NCBI RefSeq assembly: GCF_000282455.1
Contig: NZ_AKJG01000054.1
Coordinates: 107,066 to 171,065 of the forward strand
Length of the DNA stretch: 64,000 bases
Direction of reading: 5' to 3'
From: Pseudomonas sp. GM74
GTDB taxonomy: Bacteria; Pseudomonadota; Gammaproteobacteria; Pseudomonadales; Pseudomonadaceae
Position numbers and translations under genes: made by a program. Positions within the stretch are counted from its first letter, which is position 1. Each line of letters starts with the position of its first letter. A model generated the notes under the pieces. That model was not told the origin of the DNA. It was given only the letters and a program-made list of their open reading frames with translations, and did not search any database. This document shows, piece by piece, positions 32,990 to 41,906 of this stretch.

Positions 32990-35413
32990 GTGAAAAACTC
33001 CACCGCTAAAAACAACAAATTCCCCTGGTTGCCGCTGGCTCTCGCCCTGGCGGTCAACGTTGCACTGCCCCAGGCCTTTGCCGCCGACGGCATCCGCATC
33101 CCGGCGCAACCCTTGGGACAAGCCTTGAGCCAGTTGGGCCAGCAAACCTCGCTTCAGGTGTTCTTCAGCCCTGAGCTGGTCGCCGGTAAACAGGCTCCGG
33201 CGGTGGACGGCAATATTTCCCCGGAAGACGCACTGCGCCAGTTGCTGCAAGGCAGCGGCCTGCAATACCAGATCGATGAAGGTTCGGTGACGTTGATGCC
33301 GGCGCCGACTTCGGCGGCCAACGGCCCGCTGGAACTGGGCGTGACCGACATCAAGGTGGTGGGCGACTGGCTCGATGACGCCGATGCCGCCTTGGTGCAG
33401 AACCACCCTGGCGCACGCACGGTGGTGCGCCGCGAAGCCATGGTCGAGCAGGGCGCGATGAACGTCGGCGAGGTGTTGAAACGCGTTCCTGGCGTGCAGG
33501 TGCAGGACGCCAACGGCACCGGCGGCAGCGACATTTCCCTTAACGTCGGCGTGCGCGGCCTGACTTCGCGCCTGTCGCCTCGCTCTACCGTGCTGATCGA
33601 CGGCATCCCGGCGGCGTTCGCGCCCTACGGCCAGCCGCAACTGTCCATGGCACCGATTTCCTCCGGCAACCTCGACAGCATCGACGTGGTACGCGGTGCC
33701 GGCTCCGTGCGTTACGGACCACAAAACGTCGGCGGCGTGATCAACTTCGTGACCCGCGCGATCCCGGAAAAAGCTTCGGCGGAAATCGGCACCACCCTGG
33801 AAACCTCCCAGCACGGTGGCTGGAAGCACATCGACACCGCGTTCGTGGGCGGCACCGCCGACAACGGCATGGGCGTGGCGCTGTTGTACTCCGGGGTGAA
33901 CGGCAACGGTTACCGTGAAAGCAACAACGGCAACGACATCGACGACGTGATCCTCAAGACCCATTGGGCGCCGACCGATGTCGACGATTTCAGCCTCAAC
34001 TTCCACTACTACGACGCCAAGGCCGACATGCCAGGCGGCCTGACCCAGGCGCAGTACGACGCCGACCCGTTCCAGTCGGTGCGCGACCACGACAACTTCA
34101 GCGGTCGCCGCAAGGATGTGTCGTTCAAGTGGGTGCGGCAGATCGACGATCGCACCCAGGCCGAAGTACTGACCTACTACACCGACAGTTTCCGTGGCAG
34201 CACCATTGCCTCCCGTGACCTGAAGACACTCAATTCCTATCCGCGCAGCTACTACACCTACGGTATCGAACCACGGGTGTCCCATGTGTTTGATGTGGGC
34301 CCGACCACCCAGGAAGTCAGTGTCGGTTATCGCTACCTGAAAGAGGCCATGCACGAAGAGGCCAGTCGTGTGGCGCTGGTCAACAACGAGCCGGTCGTGC
34401 GTCCTGGGTCGGACGGTCATGTCTATCAGGACCGCACCGGTGGCACCGAGGCCAATTCGGTCTACGTCGACAACAAGATCGACGTTGGCAACTGGACCGT
34501 TACCCCGGGTATTCGCTTCGAGCACATCAGCACCGATTGGCACGATCGCCCGGTGCTCGATACTGCCGGTAAACGGGTGCCGGAGAAAAAACGCAGCATC
34601 GAGAGCAACGAGCCGCTGCCGGCCCTGAGCGTGATGTATCACATGTCCGAGGCCTGGAAACTGTTCGCCAACTACGAAACCTCGTTCGGCGCGCTGCAAT
34701 ATTTCCAGCTGGGGCAGGGCGGTATCGGTAATGAGCCTGCCAACGGCCTGGAGCCGGAAAAGGCCAAGACCTACGAAATCGGTACGCGCTACAACGATGA
34801 CGTGTGGGGCGGCGAGGTGACGCTGTTCTACATCGACTTCGACGACGAACTGCAATACATCAGCAACGATGTGGGCTGGACCAACCTCGGCGCGACCAAG
34901 CACCAGGGCATCGAAACCTCGGTGCATTACGATCTGGCCGCGCTGGATCCACGCCTTGAAGGCCTGACCGCCAACGCCGGTTTCACCTACACCCGAGCCA
35001 CCTACGAGGGTGAGATCCCGGGCTTCAAGGGCCGTGACCTGCCGTTCTACTCCCGTCAGGTGGCCACTGCCGGCCTGCGCTACGACATCAACCGCTGGAC
35101 TTACAACGTCGATGCGTTCGCCCAGTCCAAGCAGCGTTCGCCGGGCACCGGCGTGAACGCCGATGGCAGCTTCAACGGCAACTACATCACCGAAGGCACC
35201 GCCGACGGCCAGTTCGGTGATATCCCGGGTTACGTGACCTGGAACGTGCGTGGCGGCTATGACTTCGGCCCGCAGGTGTCGAACCTGAAACTGGGGGCGG
35301 GGGTGAAGAACATCTTCGACAAGCAGTACTTCACCCGCTCCAGCGACAACAACTCGGGCATGTACGTCGGTGCGCCGCGCACGTTCTTTGTGCAGGCCAG
35401 TGTCGGGTTCTGA
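32990..35413 (+). CDS. fecA: FecA-like TonB-dependent receptor (ferric citrate type)
   Basis: The 807-residue outer-membrane receptor has a signal peptide (1-33), then a secretin/TonB N-terminal signalling domain (about 34-105, GIRIPAQPLGQALSQLGQQ). A plug domain (VGDWLDDADAALVQNHPGAR, STVLIDGIPAAFAPYGQPQL) and a 22-strand barrel ending in the aromatic QASVGF follow. The plug and many barrel stretches match E. coli FecA closely, for example PAFAPYGQPQL and VRYGPQNVGGVINFVTRAIP. It imports ferric dicitrate and signals through FecR to FecI. It begins with GTG, with AGGA ten bases upstream. No fecBCDE transporter genes follow. Confidence 0.93.
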   Translation: MKNSTAKNNKFPWLPLALALAVNVALPQAFAADGIRIPAQPLGQALSQLGQQTSLQVFFSPELVAGKQAPAVDGNISPEDALRQLLQGSGLQYQIDEGSVTLMPAPTSAANGPLELGVTDIKVVGDWLDDADAALVQNHPGARTVVRREAMVEQGAMNVGEVLKRVPGVQVQDANGTGGSDISLNVGVRGLTSRLSPRSTVLIDGIPAAFAPYGQPQLSMAPISSGNLDSIDVVRGAGSVRYGPQNVGGVINFVTRAIPEKASAEIGTTLETSQHGGWKHIDTAFVGGTADNGMGVALLYSGVNGNGYRESNNGNDIDDVILKTHWAPTDVDDFSLNFHYYDAKADMPGGLTQAQYDADPFQSVRDHDNFSGRRKDVSFKWVRQIDDRTQAEVLTYYTDSFRGSTIASRDLKTLNSYPRSYYTYGIEPRVSHVFDVGPTTQEVSVGYRYLKEAMHEEASRVALVNNEPVVRPGSDGHVYQDRTGGTEANSVYVDNKIDVGNWTVTPGIRFEHISTDWHDRPVLDTAGKRVPEKKRSIESNEPLPALSVMYHMSEAWKLFANYETSFGALQYFQLGQGGIGNEPANGLEPEKAKTYEIGTRYNDDVWGGEVTLFYIDFDDELQYISNDVGWTNLGATKHQGIETSVHYDLAALDPRLEGLTANAGFTYTRATYEGEIPGFKGRDLPFYSRQVATAGLRYDINRWTYNVDAFAQSKQRSPGTGVNADGSFNGNYITEGTADGQFGDIPGYVTWNVRGGYDFGPQVSNLKLGAGVKNIFDKQYFTRSSDNNSGMYVGAPRTFFVQASVGF

Positions 35414-35439
35414 TAGTACGACAATCCATAGCCCGGTCG

Positions 35440-35483
35440 TTCCCGCAGAACCTTTTCGACCTGCGGGAACATACGTCTTTTTT
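35440..35483 (+). terminator. Intrinsic terminator of fecA
   Basis: The stem TTCCCGCAG/CTGCGGGAA (35440-35448 and 35461-35469) is followed by a T run from 35478. It lies 26 bases after the fecA stop. Confidence 0.85.
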
Positions 35484-37005
35484 ATTCCGGGACCTGGAAG
35501 TCGGCGATGGGGGAAGGATTGCCGGCCAAATCGGTTGTTTTGAGACAAACCTTCACCGTACCTTCGTTGGTATCAATTTCGAAGACTCCGATCGAAGGAG
35601 GTACGCGTACGTAATTATTTTCGTCCAGGCAGTCAACCTCTTTACCCGCCTTGTATTGGTACTTATAGGCGTCCAGATCGGGAGTGACCGGAAACGTTCG
35701 GACTGAGTACTCATTCGGTAGCCCCTGGTTTTTGGAGATGGAGTAAATAGGGGCGAGCTTGTTCGGCCCTTCTAGCATCCACCGCCAGTAAATTCTGGCA
35801 TTGCGCGCGTCCCACTGACCAGGTGGGCCAATTTTTTGCTTCTGTCCCATAACGCATAGCAAGTACATTCCTGCGCCATCGACAAGTTCTCGACGCACTT
35901 CATTCTGGCCGTTTGAATTGCTGACGAATACCTTGCTATAACCGCCGGGTACACCACATTCAGCCAGCGTTCTTGTGAATTTGTAACGGAAGTAAGGACG
36001 ATCCACCCCAAAGGACTGAACCCATAGCCATGGGATAACTTGTCCGGAATGGTCACGTTCAAGTTTGTGCCAGTCCAAAGCCGTGGTATTGGAGAAAGTG
36101 AACGCCGGGCCCAAGGAGCATTGTCCGTTGTTGCGATTAAACAGGCCGTCTTTAAAGCACGCCTGCAAACCGACTGTTGGCGTGGTGTAATTTGTGTTCA
36201 ACGACTTGCTTACTTGACCATTCACCACTTCACAGGGCGCGCCACTGTTGCATCGCGACTGCCCGCTTCCTCGTGTTGTCGTACCGACCACAGCAAGTAC
36301 TTCATTGTTGTAGCGTCCCAGTACCGGTGAGCCTGAAATACCGGACACAACATCAAGACATCGATTACTGACTTGATTCTGCCATGCCCATAAGCCTTCA
36401 ATGACGCCTGCCGAATGTTCCCGGGGGCAGGCCATTCTTTGAACGTGGCCTTCCATAGGTGCTCCAATAATCAAAATGTCAGCCTCTGTTGGCAGAGCGC
36501 TTGCCAATTTCAATGGTTGAACACCGTCACTTATCAGTTGACCGATCGTCCGGTCGAGTTGAACGATTGAAATATCCTGCCCGCGAATGGTGCTCCAGTT
36601 TATTTTGGTGACGGGATAAGACTTGGGGTCATCGGCAGTATCCCGAAAGTAGTTGAAGATGACACTACCGCTTGCGTCTGCGTTTACAAGAACCACATCC
36701 GGATTCAGATTGTTGCAATGTCCAGATGTCAGCACATAAGCGGGTCCGTCCATGTCATTGGCTCTGCCGCGCGTGTCGATCAAAGTGCCCGAGCAGGTCA
36801 TGCCATTTTGAATTTCAACTCGCCCGATTGACTGCCAGTGATCGTATTTCCCGTCACTATTATTCAAAGGCTCTGCGGTAGAGAAATTGGGAGTTCCTTC
36901 TCCCCAATCCTGCTGTTTGCCAACAGCCACAGCTGTAGAAGGGTTCAAGCTCACTAAGGTTATAAAAAAAAGGGGACTCAGTTTCGCAAACAATGAACAT
37001 TCCAT
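35482..37005 (-). CDS. Secreted trypsin-like serine protease
   Basis: About 507 residues with a signal peptide (ending STAVA) and a chymotrypsin-fold domain. Counted from the alternative start at 37014, the triad is H99 in LTSGHC, D147 in GQDISIVQLD and S227 in SGISGSP. The C-terminal 280 residues hold several Cys and Trp and no domain I recognise. I prefer ATG 37005 because CAGG lies 9 bases upstream; ATG 37014 directly abuts it. Codon use is less GC-rich than in the neighbours, which suggests recent acquisition. The gene is monocistronic between fecA and an MFS gene; large nested inverted repeats lie in its upstream region. Substrates are unknown. Confidence 0.78.
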   Translation of the reverse strand: MECSLFAKLSPLFFITLVSLNPSTAVAVGKQQDWGEGTPNFSTAEPLNNSDGKYDHWQSIGRVEIQNGMTCSGTLIDTRGRANDMDGPAYVLTSGHCNNLNPDVVLVNADASGSVIFNYFRDTADDPKSYPVTKINWSTIRGQDISIVQLDRTIGQLISDGVQPLKLASALPTEADILIIGAPMEGHVQRMACPREHSAGVIEGLWAWQNQVSNRCLDVVSGISGSPVLGRYNNEVLAVVGTTTRGSGQSRCNSGAPCEVVNGQVSKSLNTNYTTPTVGLQACFKDGLFNRNNGQCSLGPAFTFSNTTALDWHKLERDHSGQVIPWLWVQSFGVDRPYFRYKFTRTLAECGVPGGYSKVFVSNSNGQNEVRRELVDGAGMYLLCVMGQKQKIGPPGQWDARNARIYWRWMLEGPNKLAPIYSISKNQGLPNEYSVRTFPVTPDLDAYKYQYKAGKEVDCLDENNYVRVPPSIGVFEIDTNEGTVKVCLKTTDLAGNPSPIADFQVPE

Positions 37006-37040
37006 GACTCGCATCCTGATCTGAAGTATTGAAACTTAAG

Positions 37041-37114
37041 GGTCAGTTAAGAGTGTCTCTACTGTCTACTGTCATAAATGACAGTATTCGATGCCGTTGG
37101 TCGATTAACTGACC
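37041..37114. repeat. Nested inverted repeats upstream of the protease gene
   Basis: Outer arms GGTCAGTTAA (37041-37050) and TTAACTGACC (37105-37114) are perfect complements. Inside them lies the perfect dyad TACTGTCATAAATGACAGTA (37067-37086). The whole sits between the protease start and the MFS stop and could be an operator pair, an RNA hairpin or a remnant of a small mobile element. Confidence 0.75.
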
Positions 37115-37152
37115 AGGCTGGATGGGCATAAGCCAGACTGAATCTGATTCTT

Positions 37153-38304
37153 TCAGACCTTCAACACCTTCCCGCCAATCGCCACCGCCACCAGCAACAG
37201 CGCCATCAAGGCAAAGGCGAAACTCAAGCTGCTGCCATGGGCGATGAAGCCGATGACGGCAGGGCCTGCCAGGATGCCGGCATAACCCAGGGTGGTAATG
37301 GCCGGCACGGCGATGCTTTCGGGCATGACGGTCTGTTTGCCCACCGCGGTGTACAACACCGGCACAATGTTCGAGCAACCGGCACCCAGCAGCGCATACC
37401 CCAATAGCGCGGCTTCCCAACCCGGCGCGAACGTTGCCAGAAACAATCCTGAAGCGGCCGTCAGCCCACCGAACACAATCACCCGTGTCGCGCCCAGCCG
37501 CCCTACGATTTTGTCGCCGGTCAAACGCCCGGCCGTCATGGTCAAGGCAAACGCCGCATAACCGAGCCCCGCATATGCCGTGTCGATGCCACGTTCCTGC
37601 GCCAGGAACACCGCGCTCCAGTCCAGTGCCGCGCCTTCGGCGAGAAACACGATGAAGCACATCCCGCCAATGAACAGGACAATGCCATGGGGCACCGCGA
37701 ACGCCGGCCCCGAACGCTCACTGCCGTAGGGCAACAGATGCGGCACGGCCCGGGCAAGCGCGATCAGCAGCATCACGATCACCACCAGTGTGGCCCCCAG
37801 TGGAGAAATACCCAGGCCAAGCAACCCGCTGACGCCCGCCGCCCCGACAATCCCACCCAGGCTGAACAGGCCATGGAAACCCGACATCATGTTTTTGCCG
37901 CTGGCGCGCTCGACGATCACCGCTTGCAGGTTGACCGTCGAATCCACCGTGCCGAGACCCGCGCCGAACATAAACAGCGCCGCGATCAAGGCCGGAATCG
38001 ACGACACCGTCGCCAGCAGCGGCAGGGCGGCACAGATCAGCAACGTTCCGCCAGTCGTCACCCGCCGGCAGCCGAAGCGCGTGGCCAGGATCCCGGCCAA
38101 CGGCATCGCCAGGATCGAGCCTGTCCCCAGACACAACAGCAACAGGCCCAGGGTGCCTTCACTCAGTTCGGCCCGGGCCTTGGCATAAGGCACCAGCGGT
38201 GCCCACGCGGCGATACCGAACCCGGCGATAAAAAAGGCGATGCGCGTGGACATTTGCTCCAGGTGGCCGGGAACGAAGGTGGTTTGGTTGTTGAGGCTGG
38301 TCAT
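37153..38304 (-). CDS. MFS transporter (YbjJ-like)
   Basis: The 383-residue protein has 12 hydrophobic segments and the N-terminal half motif LLLLCLGTGSILAMPLAGIL with a basic loop (RFGCRRV). The second half has AGRLTGDKIVGRLG between helices 8 and 9. The family (fucose/inner-membrane YbjJ-like permeases) includes transporters of unknown substrate. I start it at ATG 38304 (MTSLNNQ) with CAGGGA upstream, 5 codons inside the longest frame. It is divergent from the DapF-like gene. Confidence 0.82.
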   Translation of the reverse strand: MTSLNNQTTFVPGHLEQMSTRIAFFIAGFGIAAWAPLVPYAKARAELSEGTLGLLLLCLGTGSILAMPLAGILATRFGCRRVTTGGTLLICAALPLLATVSSIPALIAALFMFGAGLGTVDSTVNLQAVIVERASGKNMMSGFHGLFSLGGIVGAAGVSGLLGLGISPLGATLVVIVMLLIALARAVPHLLPYGSERSGPAFAVPHGIVLFIGGMCFIVFLAEGAALDWSAVFLAQERGIDTAYAGLGYAAFALTMTAGRLTGDKIVGRLGATRVIVFGGLTAASGLFLATFAPGWEAALLGYALLGAGCSNIVPVLYTAVGKQTVMPESIAVPAITTLGYAGILAGPAVIGFIAHGSSLSFAFALMALLLVAVAIGGKVLKV

Positions 38305-38469
38305 ATCAATCCCTGGCAAAAAACGTCACGTCCTCAACGGACAGTGATCGACCGGCGAGGGTTCGATCGGTGCCCGGAAAGTTTGCGGAGCAATCAGCGC
38401 GACATCGTTACACAGCGCCGGTGTTTTTCGCGATATGTTGAGCCATTCCAATGACACGCGGAGGGCGCC

Positions 38470-39462
38470 ATGGCGCAGAGGTACGATGCACGGGGCAATA
38501 TCTATATCGTGGTAGCCCCCGAAGAACTGCGTAGCCAAGGCATTGACCTGCCCAAACAGGCCAGCCAGGCAGCGCAAACACTCCAAGCCTGGGCGCTGGC
38601 CGCCATCGAGGCTTGCTGTAGCTGGGCTCCCGGCACGCAACCGTCCGGCAGCAAGGAGCATCGCAGCGACGGTTTGCTGGTCGGCCCCTTTCAATCCTCG
38701 CCCCCCTTTGATCTGTTGATCGTCAACACCGACGGCACCCTGGCCGAACGCAGCGGCAATGGTCTGACGATTTTTTCCCAGGCGTTGAACGACCAAGGGC
38801 TTTTACCCCGCGACGAAGCCTGTCTGCTCAGGGTTCACCACGACAAATCCGACACGCCCTCACCGGGACAGACTTCAGTGAGGACCGCACAAGTCGAGGA
38901 CGCAAAGGGTTTCTGGCTTGATCTGGGCCAGCCTGGGTTCGGGCCTTCGGCGGTCAGTGCCGTGGGGGTTGAAACAGCGCTGTTGAATGGCCGCGAACTC
39001 AGCCACGTCGAGCAATTGTCGGCACTCAATGGCGCATGGTCGCGCAGCCAGTTCGCGCGGGTCGGTAATCCCCATTGCGTGACGCTTGTCGAAAACGTCG
39101 ACGATCTGCCGAGCAATGAGCAGATGCGAGAACCGGCGCTGGGTGGCGGGTTGATGCGAATCGCCTACGCCATGCCGGTCGGTGCAGGCAAACCTTGTCC
39201 GGCGGGGATCAATCTGCAATGGGCGATGCGCTTGTCCGAAGGGCATATCGCTGCGCGGGTGTTCGAGCGGGGCGAGGGACCGACGGCGTCGTCGGGGACC
39301 AGTGCCAGCGCGGTGGCGTGCGCGGCGTGGCATGTGGGTTGGGTCAGGGCCGGGGAAGTGAAGGTGACGATGCCGGGTGGCACGGCGCCGATCTTGCTGG
39401 AGGAGGAGCGGGGGGAGTTGAGTCGGGTCAGCCTTTTTGGTACGGCTCGGTTGATCGATTGA
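38470..39462 (+). CDS. DapF-like protein with both catalytic cysteines replaced by serine
   Basis: The 330-residue protein has the two-lobed diaminopimelate-epimerase fold signatures: LAERSGNG where DapF has ERCGNG, and GPTASSGTSASA where DapF has GETLACGTGACA. The catalytic cysteines thus read S95 (codon at 38752) and S275 (codon at 39292). VGNPHCVTLV, typical of DapF, is intact. DapF interconverts LL- and meso-diaminopimelate through the two thiols, so this protein probably does not epimerise that way and may act on another substrate or be a binding protein. GGAGG lies 4-9 bases before the ATG. It is alone between the divergent MFS gene and a REP doublet, not in a lysine operon. Confidence 0.8.
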   Translation: MAQRYDARGNIYIVVAPEELRSQGIDLPKQASQAAQTLQAWALAAIEACCSWAPGTQPSGSKEHRSDGLLVGPFQSSPPFDLLIVNTDGTLAERSGNGLTIFSQALNDQGLLPRDEACLLRVHHDKSDTPSPGQTSVRTAQVEDAKGFWLDLGQPGFGPSAVSAVGVETALLNGRELSHVEQLSALNGAWSRSQFARVGNPHCVTLVENVDDLPSNEQMREPALGGGLMRIAYAMPVGAGKPCPAGINLQWAMRLSEGHIAARVFERGEGPTASSGTSASAVACAAWHVGWVRAGEVKVTMPGGTAPILLEEERGELSRVSLFGTARLID

Positions 39463-39472
39463 CTTCAAAATA

Positions 39473-39571
39473 GCCTTCGCGGGCAAGCCCGCTCCCACAG
39501 TGATCTTCAGTGAACACTGAGTCTGTGTACGACAAAGATCCAGTGTGGGAGCGGGCTTGCCCGCGAAGAGG
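39473..39571. repeat. REP doublet, outward order
   Basis: The first core is in the CGCGGGCAAGCCCGCTCCCAC orientation and the second the reverse. The spacer (GTGTACGACAAAGATCCAGTG) resembles the one in the doublet at 59141. Confidence 0.9.
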
Positions 39572-39593
39572 CCATCACATTCAGCAGAAAATC

Positions 39594-40841
39594 TCAGCTC
39601 AAATCACCACTGAACTCCACCACCGGCATCGTCCGCTTCATCAACACCTTGCCATCGCGCACCGAGTACAGCGGCAACCCCTGGCTGCGGATCACCTCGT
39701 AATCATTTTCCGCCGACAGAATCAGCAGGTTCGCCGGCCGCCCGCGTTCCAGGCCGTAGCGATCGCCAAGGTTCATGGCTTTGGCGCTATTGTCCGTCAC
39801 CAGGTCCAGTGCACTTTGCAGGTTGCGATAACCGAGCATGTGGCAGATGTGCAGGCCGGCTTCGAGCACCCGCAGAATGTTGCCGTTGCCCAACGGATAC
39901 CACGGATCGACGATGGAGTCCTGACCGAAGCACACGTTCATGCCCGCCTCCAGCAGCTCGTTGACCCGGGTCACGCCCCGGCGTTTCGGGAAACTGTCGA
40001 AACGCCCCTGCAGGTGGATGCTTTCGGTGGGACAGGAGACAAAGCTGATCCCCGAATGCCCGAGCAAGCGAAACAGTTTGGCGCAGTAGGCGTTGTCGTA
40101 GGAACCCATGGCCGTGGTGTGGCTGGCCGTGACCCGCGAACCCATGTCGCGGCTGCGGGCCTCTTCGGCCAGTACTTCGAGAAAGCGTGAATGCGGGTCG
40201 TCGGTTTCGTCGCAATGCACGTCCACCAGGCAACCGCTGCGTTCGGCCAGGTCCATGAGGAACTTCACCGAGCTGACGCCCTGATCGCGGGTGTATTCGA
40301 AATGCGGAATGCCGCCCACCACGTCGGCGCCCATGCGGATGGCTTCTTCCATCAATTCGCGACCATTGCGGTAGGACTCGATGCCTTCCTGGGGAAAGGC
40401 GACGATTTGCAGGTCGACCAGGTGCCGGCTTTCCTCGCGCACTTCGAGCATCGCCTTGAGCGCGGTCAGTTGCGGGTCGGTGACGTCGACGTGGGTGCGC
40501 ACATGCTGGATACCGTGGGCGGCGAGGGCCTGGATGGTTTTTTTCGCCCGGGCCTTGGTGTCTTCCTGGGTGATGGTCGCCTTGCGTTCGCCCCAGCACT
40601 CGATGCCTTCGAACAGCGTGCCACTCATGTTCCAGCGCGGCTCGCCGGCGGTCAGGGTGGCGTCGAGGTGGATGTGCGGCTCGACAAAGGGCGGCACCAC
40701 CAGGTTGCCGCCAGCATCCAGATCGTCAGGACCCAGGGTCGGGGCTTCGATCTGGCGGCCGATGCTGCTGATCAGGCCGTTTTCCAGGTTCAACTCATGC
40801 AGGCCTTCCTGATTGCGCAGACGGGCGTTGATGATGTGCAT
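39594..40841 (-). CDS. codA: Cytosine deaminase
   Basis: The 415-residue amidohydrolase converts cytosine to uracil and ammonia. Visible metal-site and substrate motifs are VEPHIHLD (first metal-binding pair), VDVHCDETDDPHSR (catalytic HCDETDD of the CodA group), TASHTTAMGSYD and FGQDSIVDPWYPLG. E. coli CodA has 427 residues. AAGGATC lies 8 bases before the start. The cytosine permease gene codB, usually adjacent in enterobacteria, is absent. Related isoguanine or creatinine deaminases share the fold. Confidence 0.9.
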   Translation of the reverse strand: MHIINARLRNQEGLHELNLENGLISSIGRQIEAPTLGPDDLDAGGNLVVPPFVEPHIHLDATLTAGEPRWNMSGTLFEGIECWGERKATITQEDTKARAKKTIQALAAHGIQHVRTHVDVTDPQLTALKAMLEVREESRHLVDLQIVAFPQEGIESYRNGRELMEEAIRMGADVVGGIPHFEYTRDQGVSSVKFLMDLAERSGCLVDVHCDETDDPHSRFLEVLAEEARSRDMGSRVTASHTTAMGSYDNAYCAKLFRLLGHSGISFVSCPTESIHLQGRFDSFPKRRGVTRVNELLEAGMNVCFGQDSIVDPWYPLGNGNILRVLEAGLHICHMLGYRNLQSALDLVTDNSAKAMNLGDRYGLERGRPANLLILSAENDYEVIRSQGLPLYSVRDGKVLMKRTMPVVEFSGDLS

Positions 40842-40937
40842 CGGGCAGATCCTTTTGGCGAATCGTATTAGGCAATATCCTTACGTTAGCTCGCCTGTGG
40901 CGAATCCCGCCAGTGACATTGATCAGCACAATCCAAA

Positions 40938-40956
40938 TGTGGGAGCGGGTTTGTTC
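40938..40956 (+). repeat. Single REP half-site
   Basis: One REP core (GTGGGAGCGGGTTTGTTCAG) stands without a partner next to the hydrolase stop. Confidence 0.55.
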
Positions 40957-40963
40957 AGGAATA

Positions 40964-41785
40964 TTACGGCAGGGGCAAAAACCGTAGCAGCGCCGCGACT
41001 ATGGCTTCGGGCGCGTCTTCCTGAACCAGATGGCCGGCGTTGGGTATCGGATAAAACTGCGATCCGGGAATCATCCGATGCAGCGCCTGCCCGCGTTCGA
41101 TGGGAATCCACTGGTCGTCTTCACCCCAGAGAATCTGCACCGGGCAGCGAATCGTCGGGTACAGGCCTTCGGCCTCGCGGGTATAACGCTCGTCCATCTG
41201 CGCGATCTGCCGGTAGAACGCCGCTTGCCCCGGCTCCCCCAGCCATGGCTGAGCGTAGGGGGCGAGTTCGGCGTCGGGAATCTTGCGCTGGATGGCCCCG
41301 CGAATGTAGGTCGGCACGATGGCGCGCTGGATGTAATCGGGCAGTCCGCTGAACGCAGCTTCATGTTGACGCACATGCTGCACGAACGGCGAACCCCAGG
41401 GCGTGAGCGCCACCGGATCGATCAGCGTCAGGCTGCGGTAATCCTTGCCATCGAGCAGGTGCGTGCGCAGGGCGGTGGCGCCGCCAAAGTCGTGGGCCAC
41501 CACGTCGGGGCGGTCCAGGCGCCAATGCTCCAGCAACTGCGCCAACAACCGGTTTTGCACGCCGAGCGAGACGTCGTCGTCGGGTTGTGCCGACTGACCA
41601 TAACCCAGCAGATCGAAGTAGTAGACGCGGTGAGTCGCCGTGAAATACGGCGCGATCCGGTGCCACACAAAGGAAGAAAACGGTGTGCCATGCACGAACA
41701 CCAGCGGCGGGCCGTCGCCGCGCATGGCGTAGCGCACTTTATGTCCGTTGAAGTCGAAGACCTGATCCAGAGGCCAGTCAGTCAT
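40964..41785 (-). CDS. Alpha/beta hydrolase with Asp nucleophile (dehalogenase / epoxide hydrolase-like)
   Basis: The 273-residue protein has the oxyanion HGTPFSSF turn, nucleophile elbow VAHDFGGATA with Asp in the nucleophile place, a second acid in ILWGEDDQWIP and the general base His in NAGHLVQED. Asp nucleophiles mark haloalkane and fluoroacetate dehalogenases and epoxide hydrolases rather than esterases. The halide-binding residues cannot be confirmed by eye. AGAGGA lies 8 bases before ATG 41785. It is separated from the upstream queD by a terminator. Confidence 0.82.
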   Translation of the reverse strand: MTDWPLDQVFDFNGHKVRYAMRGDGPPLVFVHGTPFSSFVWHRIAPYFTATHRVYYFDLLGYGQSAQPDDDVSLGVQNRLLAQLLEHWRLDRPDVVAHDFGGATALRTHLLDGKDYRSLTLIDPVALTPWGSPFVQHVRQHEAAFSGLPDYIQRAIVPTYIRGAIQRKIPDAELAPYAQPWLGEPGQAAFYRQIAQMDERYTREAEGLYPTIRCPVQILWGEDDQWIPIERGQALHRMIPGSQFYPIPNAGHLVQEDAPEAIVAALLRFLPLP

Positions 41786-41830
41786 GGGCTTGTCCTCTTG
41801 GCGGGGGAAGAGGCAAAAAGCATAGGCATA

Positions 41831-41856
41831 AAAAACAGCCGATGAAGGCTGTTTTT
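41831..41856 (-). terminator. Intrinsic terminator of queD
   Basis: The stem AACAGCC/GGCTGTT with A/T runs on both sides ends transcription on the minus strand about 50 bases after the queD stop. Confidence 0.8.
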
Positions 41857-41880
41857 CATGTCACTGACGAAACGCATTCC

Positions 41881-41896
41881 CTTGTGGGAGCGGTGT
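41881..41896 (+). repeat. Partial REP core
   Basis: CTTGTGGGAGCGGTGTTG is a degraded single REP unit between the terminator and queD. Confidence 0.4.
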
Positions 41897-41906
41897 TGTC
41901 TGAAGA

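Noticed and set aside
32927..35548. 873-codon open frame antisense to fecA
   Set aside because: It is the mirror of the FecA reading frame in high-GC DNA. FecA has clear homology and a terminator.
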